From the NCBI GenBank assembly GCA_943735955.1, contig OX030969.1:128501-192500 (forward strand): a DNA stretch of 64,000 bases. The letters are read 5' to 3'. The translations under genes were made by a program, and so were the position numbers. The notes under the pieces were generated by a model. The model saw nothing but the letters and a program-made list of their open reading frames with translations. It did no database searches and was not told the origin of the DNA. Shown here piece by piece: positions 56,715-64,000 of the stretch. Source of the stretch: Piscicola geometra. Taxonomy: Eukaryota; Annelida; Clitellata; Hirudinida; Piscicolidae. Numbering within the stretch: the first letter of the stretch is position 1; every line of letters starts with the position of its first letter.

Positions 56715-57540
56715 TTTATTTTATAAATATCTATTTATTTTATAATTATCTATTTATTTTATAATTATCTATTTATTTTATAATTATCTATTTATTTTAT
56801 AATTATCTATTTATTTTATAATTATCTATTTATTTTATAATTATCTATTTATTTTATAATTATCTATTTATTTTATAATTATCTATTTATTTTATAATTA
56901 TCTATTTATTTTATAATTATCTATTTATTTTATAATTATCTATTTATTTTATAATTATCTATTTATTTTATAATTATCTATTTATTTTATAATTATCTAT
57001 TTATTTTATAATTATCTATTTATTTTATAATTATCTATTTATTTTATAATGATCTATTTATTTTATAATTGTCTATTTATTTTTTAATTATCTATTTATT
57101 TTATAATTATCTATTTTTTTTATAATTATCTATTTATTTTATAATTGTCTATTTATTTTATAATTATCTATTTATTTTATAATTATCTATTTATTGTATA
57201 ATTATCTATTTATTTTATAATTATCTATTTATTTTATAATTATCTATTTATTGTATAATTATCTATTTATTTTATAATTATCTATTTATTTTATAATACT
57301 CTATTTATTTTATAATTATCTATTTATTTTATAATTATCTATTTATTTTATAATTATCTATTTATTTTATAATTATCTATTTATTTTATAATTCTCTATT
57401 TATTTTATAATTTTCTATTTATTTCATAATTATCTATTTATTTTATAATTCTCTATTTATTTTATAATTATCTATTTATTTTATAATTTTCTATTTATTT
57501 TATAATTATCTATTTATTTTATAATTATCTATTTATTTAA
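56715..57540. repeat. 19-bp tandem repeat ATAATTATCTATTTATTTT
   Basis: About 43 copies with rare substitutions. Followed by TATTTTATAATTTTTTTAA repeats to about 57720. Confidence 0.97.
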
Positions 57541-59170
57541 TAATTTTTTTAATATTTTATAATTTTTTTAATATTTTATAATTTTTTTAATATTTTATAA
57601 TTTTTTTAATATTTTATAATTTTTCAAATATTTTATAATTTTTAATATTTTATACTTTTTTTTATATTTTATAATTTTTAATATTTTATACTTTTTTTTA
57701 TATTTTATAATTTTTTAAATATGTTATAGTTTTTATATATATTTTTTAGATATATTTTATAATTGTAAAAAATAATTTGCCATTTATTTTATCTTTTTAA
57801 ATAAATGTATTTATTAATTGTATAATTTTTTCATAGTTTTTTATTTATTTGAACAAATTATAGTTTTTTATTTTTTTCATTATTTGAAAAATAATAATTT
57901 TATATTTTATTTTAGCAAAATACCTATAAAAAATAAAGTCCGTTTTTAACTATTTTGAGGGGTGAATCGGTTATGGGGTGAATCGGTTATGGGGTGAATC
58001 GGTTAAGGGGTGAATCGACTGCATCCCTTAGATATTTGGACCAAAAAAGGTTTAACATCATCATATGTTGGGATTTCAGCATGCTGTTTCAATCCACAGA
58101 GTAGCAAACCGTGTCATTACTTTTTAAACCTAATTCAACTTAATCATCCCCACACTGGAGAAAAACTTGCTGAGTGTTTATCAAAGTGTCTCGCTGATTG
58201 GAATATAGAACCAAATAAAATAATTTTAATCATATCTGATAACGGTTCAAATATTTTAAAAGCTGTGCGTATTCTTCAAAATAAGCATGCAGAAAAAACG
58301 ATTATTCAGAAAATGAAAACTCAGATAGTGATGAAGAAGAAAGTGAAACAACTTGTGATGAAATAGAATTAGAAAAATGGGTTCCTTATCGACATATGCC
58401 ATGTTTAGCACACACCATACAACTAGTTTTAAAAAGAGTATACTCCAATAATGTATATGAACCAATAATTACAAAAGCAAGGTATATAGTCAGCAAAATA
58501 AGAAAGTCAACAATACTCATTTAAAAACTCCTTGAAAAATCTTCCAAAACAGTAATAACAGACTGCCCCACTAAATGGAACAGCACTTTTTTTATGGTTG
58601 AAAGATTACTAGAACTAAAAGATGATGTCAATTATGTTATGGATTTTGCCAAAATCGACACATTATTAGCAAGTGAATGGAACAGATTGGTAGAAGTTCA
58701 ACATTTTTTGAAACCATTCGCAACCCACACTGACAGTATTCAGACCGATACATTGTCTTTATCACATGTCATACCGTCTGTTTTAGACCTAGACTGCCAT
58801 TTAGAACAAATTAAATTTGTAGGAATTTCTAGTTTGATTGTTTCATTGAAGAGTGCAATTCAACATTATTTTGAGTGCTTCTTAAATCCCTCTTCATTGA
58901 ATTTTCAATCCAGTAACAGCAGCTGCTACATTTGTGGATCCAACTGTTGCAGAATTCATTCTGTTACCACAATATTCTAGTTTATTGCATGCTGCTAAAA
59001 CTTACATTTGTTCACAGGAGGTTTAGATATATTTTAAAAACAAGTTTTCAATTAAATTATAAATCAAATTTTTATTGCAATTAAACAATTTGAATCTTTT
59101 ATTTTGCAGACTTTTAGCGAAGCAAATAACAATTGTTTTGAAAATAGTTCACGACATAATGAAATAGAAG

Positions 59171-60403
<1,233 letters not shown>

Positions 60404-61163
60404 GAATCATCAATTCCTTCAAAGAAATTTAAATTTTTATCTTCTAAATTAAGTATTGACGATACAAGTTCTGGCAAAGAATGCAAATCAAGTATAATTG
60501 TGGAAATAGAAAAATAAATTTCGGAGATGAAAATAAATTCTTCCAAAATCAAAAATACTTGTGAACCAAATGGGTTAAAATTCTGGAATGACAACATAAC
60601 TTTCTACCCTATTCTTAGTCCAATTGCACAAGATCTTTTGGCAGCTCCAGCCTCCCAGGCATACGTTGAAAGAATTTTTTCTTTATGTGCTTCTTTAACA
60701 AGTGGGAAAAGAAATAGATTACAGAAAAACCTACAAATGAAAGTTTTCTTGAGACTGAATACATTTTTATTTGACTGTTAATTTTTTAAACTCATTTGTT
60801 GTTAATATACTGTTCTATTTTACTGTTTCATTTTATGATCTATTAATTTTATAGATATAAATAAATAGTGTTTAAAGTTTCAAATTAATATATTTTCAAA
60901 ACTAAAATAAAAATAAAAACTATAATTATTTTCAAAACTGAAACGAAAATAAAAACTATAATTATTTTCAAAACAAAAACGAAAATAAAAACTATAATTA
61001 TTTTCAAAACAAAAACGAAAATAAAAACTATAATTAATTCCAAAACGAAACTGAAATAAAAACTATAATTATTTTATGGAACGAAAATAACACTGCTTAA
61101 GACTTGCTTCCGTGCACCTATGACACAATCTCGCTTGAATTCACTGGCCCTTTGTCATGCACA

Positions 61164-61688
61164 TCAGGATATATTTGACAGTCTGGATTTGAAAAGACTA
61201 GCAGAAGAATTTGTAGTTTTTCCTGTTGTTTTTGTTGTTTCTGTAGTTATTGTAGATGTTGTTGATGTAGAAGGTGTAGATGTTGTTGTTGTAGAAGGTG
61301 TAGATGTTGTTGGTTGATTGCATTCTGATGATATTGATGATGGTTGCGGTGATGATAATGATTTCAATGGTGCTGATGATACTGATGCCTCTGCAACCAT
61401 TCTCGATTTTCTCTGGAACCTGCTCATCATTCTTTGGAAGAAAGATTTGCGGGGAGGTCCAGGTGTTGTTGGTGTAAGAAGTGATGATGTTGATGGGGAT
61501 GAATATCGTGGTGGTGGTGAGGATGATGGAGGTGGCGGTGATGATGATGATTTTGATGGTGGCGGTGATGATAATGATTTTGATGATGACGATGGTTGCA
61601 GAGTGGTTGGTATCTTCTCCTCCTCCTCTTCCTCCTCCTTATTCTTCCTCTTCCAACATTTAGTAAATATGCGTAGTAATCTACTCAT
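61164..61688 (-). CDS. possible single-exon basic Ser/Pro/Thr-rich protein, 174 residues
   Basis: The minus ORF with ATG at 61688 begins MSRLLRIFTKCWKRKNKEEE, has Ser/Pro-rich segments, a second basic helix PRKSFFQRMMSRFQRKSRM (about residues 78-96), then a Thr/Ser-rich tail and the end LFKSRLSNIS. Two similar basic amphipathic segments at each end of a low-complexity linker look like coding design rather than pure repeat. However, much of the linker is built on TCA/ACC/TCC triplets, like the microsatellites of this genome. It begins 69 bp outside the large hAT. No family recognised. Confidence 0.35.
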   Translation of the reverse strand: MSRLLRIFTKCWKRKNKEEEEEEEKIPTTLQPSSSSKSLSSPPPSKSSSSPPPPSSSPPPRYSSPSTSSLLTPTTPGPPRKSFFQRMMSRFQRKSRMVAEASVSSAPLKSLSSPQPSSISSECNQPTTSTPSTTTTSTPSTSTTSTITTETTKTTGKTTNSSASLFKSRLSNIS

Positions 61689-62007
61689 AATTAAACCTAC
61701 TAAACTTATTAATTAAAACTTTTTAACAATTCAATTAAGATTTGGACAACGCTGAGAAAATATCGAACTGAAAAAAGAACGTTGAAACCGGCGTCAATCA
61801 AAAAAAAGATACTAAATTATATATAAAGAAATTCAAAATCTTTTTTTTTATTTTAATTTTTAAAAATGTAGATTTTAATAAAATTCAAGTAAAAATAACT
61901 GTAATAATTTAAAATTATTTTAAAGATTACGGTGTATACTCTAAGCCGAAACTGTTTACAATGTAAACTGTACATAAACAACAACATAAACATTGCAGAT
62001 GGGCTCA

Positions 62008-62230
62008 TTATCATCATCATCATCATCATCATCATCATGCCCGTGATCGAGTTAGTCGTTGGGGGAAAATAAGGAGGAAGAGGCAGCTACAGTTCACCAC
62101 TCAGTTCTGTTGTTAGCAGCGTTGAGAAGACTGCTCAAGGGAAGAGACGTCCACTCTTCCACATTGTCCATCCAGCTCTTTTCCTGACGGCCTCGACGAC
62201 GACTTCTGGATCTCACTCTAAATGTATCAC
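62008..62230 (-). mobile_element. RTE-like retrotransposon 3' end with (ATG)n tail
   Basis: Minus frame RSRSRRRRGRQEKSWMDNVE, EWTSLPLSSLLNAANNRTEW, then a stop and AASSS...SP, the usual last residues of RTE-type polyproteins (W-x-DN-x-x-EWT ... A-x-x-R-x-x-W). It is followed directly by a GATGATGATGATGATG tail at 62008-62040. The rest of the element is absent. Confidence 0.75.
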
Positions 62231-62399
62231 CCGTCCATACAATGTATGAATGTGTTATTAGAGAGCAGTTTGATTGGCCAACGTTTATTCACGCAAGAAT
62301 GCCTCAGAGGTGCTTGTAATGAAACACATTTTCTAGAGCTCACAAAGTGCCAATAAACCGTTTTTAGAAATCATAATTTCTGAAAACATGCTAATGAAG

Positions 62400-62442
62400 G
62401 CTATTAAGCGGTTAAGGGGTGAATCGACCTCAATTCCACGTT
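62400..62442. repeat. solo end of the foldback-like family
   Basis: GCGGTTAAGGGGTGAATCGA followed by CCTCAATTCC; matches the right end of the element at 54895-58023. Confidence 0.55.
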
Positions 62443-62755
62443 TCAACTTCTAAGTTCCAAAGGCGTCAAAATCTTTCGTTATTCAAATGCAAAAGTTGCA
62501 AATGGCGATTAATATTATTCATATGAAACTTAAAATTGAATTATTGCTTTAAAAAATATATATATAGGTATATGACTTTGACCTATTAACTATAGTTTTA
62601 GGGGGTCTCTTTAAATACTTTTATTGTTAATTCGAAAATACGAGAAAGAACACGGACTTTCAACTCTTGAGCGCATGTGCTTTTGCGAAAAATTTAAAAA
62701 CCTGTAATTCCTTGCAGTTCAAGTCATTTTCAATAATTAAACCAAAAAACATTAA

Positions 62756-62893
62756 ATGGCTCATGTGTTATTATTGGCAAATGGAGGACGCGAAGATGCG
62801 CTGGCGTGGAAACTAAACGAGTCGCCAACGTGGGAAGGGTGTACCCAGGCAATGCGGGGACATTGCTTGCAGGCGGAAAGGTGTGCAAGGCAG
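62756..62893 (+). CDS. GART: GART first coding exon (glycinamide ribonucleotide synthetase N-terminus), frameshifted
   Basis: ATG at 62756 opens MAHVLLLANGGREDALAWKL followed by NESP, then the frame breaks. Reading from 62827 gives NVGRVYPGNAGTLLAGGKVC and a donor GCAG|GTTAGT at 62893. Known: this is the N-terminal dinucleotide-type fold of GARS (PurD), with the G-G-R-E-H motif near the start and P-G-N-A-G-T about 15 residues later. Here His is Asp, and two residues plus one base are missing between the two motifs. GARS ligates phosphoribosylamine to glycine in purine synthesis; in animals it is fused to AIRS and GAR transformylase. Downstream exons follow on the same strand. Confidence 0.8.
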
Positions 62894-63250
62894 GTTAGTC
62901 TTCAATTGTGGCATGCCTTCCATTCTTTGCTATCTCAAGTTTGAATGCTTTAAGCTTAAATGCCTCTCCATCCTATTGGTCACTAAGTGCTTCAGTTCGT
63001 ATGTTTCTTTTGAACGAGTTTTGCTTCTCTCTGCGGGTTCAATTCCAAGTGCCAATTCATTTGTACGCAAGAAGTTGTTGATGTTAGCAGGGAATAGTGC
63101 TCCCACAAATGTCTGCCACCACAGACATACCTTCAAGTGAGGAGGCAGTCATAGTGGCATGGGAGCACCAAATCAGTCTCTCGATCATCACACACTGCAG
63201 CTGGTTTGTGCCGTTGTTCAATGATGTTTGCAGTGACTCCTTCAATAAGT
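62894..63250 (+). other. intron or lost exons of GART
   Basis: The central GARS exons (ATP-grasp) should lie between 62893 and 63482. The plus frame SAGSIPSANSFVRKKLLML at 63030-63110 faintly recalls the F-G-P-S-A-x-A-A segment, but I would not call it. Confidence 0.3.
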
Positions 63251-63269
63251 TGCCTTGACAGCAGTGTTT

Positions 63270-63350
63270 TCCTGCAGGCATTGCGTGTTTTCCTGCAGGC
63301 TTTGCGTGTTTCCCTGCGGCTTTGCGTGTTTCCCTGCAGGTGGATGGAGG
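63270..63350. repeat. 18-bp tandem repeat TGCGTGTTTCCCTGCAGG
   Basis: Four copies of GTTT(T/C)CCTGC(A)GGC(A/T)TTGCGT. Confidence 0.85.
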
Positions 63351-63481
63351 GGTTTGTTGGAAGGGAGGGTAGAAGTTGGAGGGGATGCTAAGTTGGGTGG
63401 AGGGCTCGGTGAGTAGGGAGGGTGAAAGGTGGAAGAGTGGTAGGGGAGGAAAGGATGGGTGAAGTTGTGGCTTCACACTAG

Positions 63482-63576
63482 TTGAACACACCACAGGAGT
63501 CTTGTAGGCTGGAGTGACGAAGGATGGACCCAAAGTCCTCGAGTTCAACTGCAGGTTTGGAGATCCTGAAACGCAG
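63482..63576 (+). CDS. GART: GART internal exon (GARS ATP-grasp C-terminal part), with in-frame stop
   Basis: From acceptor CACTAG: EHTTGVL, then TAG at 63505-63507, then AGVTKDGPKVLEFNCRFGDP and ETQ, donor CGCAG|GTGGGG. Known: in GARS this is the G-V-L-Y-A-G-(L-M)-x-T-x-x-G-P-x-V-L-E-F-N-C-R-F-G-D-P-E metal/ATP-binding strand; the Glu, Asn and Asp-Pro-Glu residues are all present. The stop replaces the conserved Tyr, and two residues after AG are missing. Confidence 0.85.
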
Positions 63577-63691
63577 GTGGGGGGCATGTGAAAGTTATTA
63601 TCCTCACCATCCACTCCAACATAACCACTACAAACTCCACTTCCACCACCACTATTAGCATCAACATAATCTCCATCATCATCATCACCAG

Positions 63692-63850
63692 CGCTGGCAA
63701 GTCCTGATGCCCTTGCTGACCTCTGACCTGTACAGCGTGATGATGTCAGCCTGTGCGAGGTCACCTTCAGTGGTGACAGTGCTCTCGCAGTGGTGCTGGC
63801 CAGCGAGGGATACCCTGTCAAGGTCGCTCAGAAGGCCGTCGAAATCACAA
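63692..63850 (+). CDS. GART: GART internal exon (end of GARS ATP-grasp region), frameshifted
   Basis: The frame QVLMPLLTSDLYSVMMSA shifts to SLCEVTFSGDSALAVVLASE and GYPVKVAQKAVEIT before a GTCAGT donor at about 63850. This is the GARS segment P-L-L-x-S-D-L ... A-x-x-V-V-x-A-S-x-G-Y-P. The exon above ends in phase 0 at ETQ and VLMPLL should follow directly, but the nearest AG gives three extra residues, and the base before GTCCTG is A where an AG acceptor would be expected. Confidence 0.82.
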
Positions 63851-63869
63851 GTCAGTGCTGCTTTAGTGT

Positions 63870-64000
63870 GTGCTTTTAGCTGTTGTGTTGTGTGGGGTAT
63901 ATGTGTGTGTGGTGAGTGTGTTGTGGTTTTTGGTTGTGGTGTGGTTTTGGGTGTGGTATGTGAGGTGAGTGTGTTGTGTATGGTGTATGTGGTGAGTGTG
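63870..64000. repeat. GTGTGTGG/GTTGTG-rich intron
   Basis: GGTGAGTGTGTTGTG repeats to the window edge. Confidence 0.75.

Larger units (their letters stand above)
54895..58023. mobile_element. foldback-like element inserted in the hAT
   Basis: Ends TGCAGTCGATTCACC and the exact inverse GGTGAATCGACTGCA. The left outer arm has nine 17-bp units CGATTCACCCC(T/A)TAAC; the right outer arm has four inverted units. Both arms then carry AAAAACGGACTTTTTT or its inverse. The inner left part is an array of AAATATAAAATAAAATTTT (18-19 bp); the inner right part is the array at 56720-57535. A further end-like piece (GATGAATCGACTGCAACTCC) at 56595-56614 suggests a nested or recombined copy. No coding sequence. 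hAT transposase code resumes on both sides. Confidence 0.8.

Noticed and set aside
62756..63850. Bacterial PurD contamination
   Set aside because: The sequence is split by GT/AG introns and sits between eukaryotic repeats.

Overview
This is nuclear DNA of an intron-rich eukaryote, most likely an invertebrate animal. Exons are short, bounded by GT/AG and joined in compatible phases. Recognisable host genes are animal-type: a membrane-anchored gamma-glutamyltransferase, PP2A regulatory subunit B (B55), the glycinamide-ribonucleotide synthetase part of GART, an RRM protein and an antistasin-like domain. TTAGGG-type repeats, tRNA-derived SINEs, CR1/L2-like and RTE-like retrotransposons, hAT and piggyBac elements and telomere-type Penelope elements fit this. 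I cannot name the species. Introns are inflated by micro- and minisatellites, and most long open frames in the window are repeat artefacts.

Layout. 1-7150: minus-strand gamma-glutamyltransferase-like gene split by simple repeats and a 2-kb 23-bp minisatellite. 7250-15200: plus-strand coiled-coil gene with an RNase H retrotransposon fragment inside an ACA-rich intron and a SINE, followed by a foldback transposon with a 10-bp target duplication. 15700-22500: a perfect palindrome, a satellite, an RRM gene and a long coiled-coil exon on plus, then a glutamine-rich coiled-coil gene on minus. 23000-29700: two Penelope-like elements without a visible endonuclease, each ending in CCCTAA telomere-type repeats, with a hammerhead ribozyme between them. 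29700-38700: SINE, antistasin-like exon, a 6.1-kb array of 37-bp units, and the first exons of PP2A B55 on minus. 38700-62300: almost entirely mobile DNA: RT fragments, piggyBac, an hAT with target duplication, inverted-repeat elements, a duplicated 1.1-kb unit that gives empty sites for later insertions, and a 7.2-kb hAT with two other elements inserted in it. 62750-63850: GART exons on plus.

The host genes do not form a pathway; they are neighbours. The organised system is the telomere-associated Penelope cluster: RT with C-rich telomeric repeats at its sense 3' end, an upstream ORF that reads through degenerate telomere repeat, and a hammerhead ribozyme. Frameshifts or stops in GART and B55 exons mean either local decay or consensus errors, so the GART and B55 reading frames should be treated as provisional.
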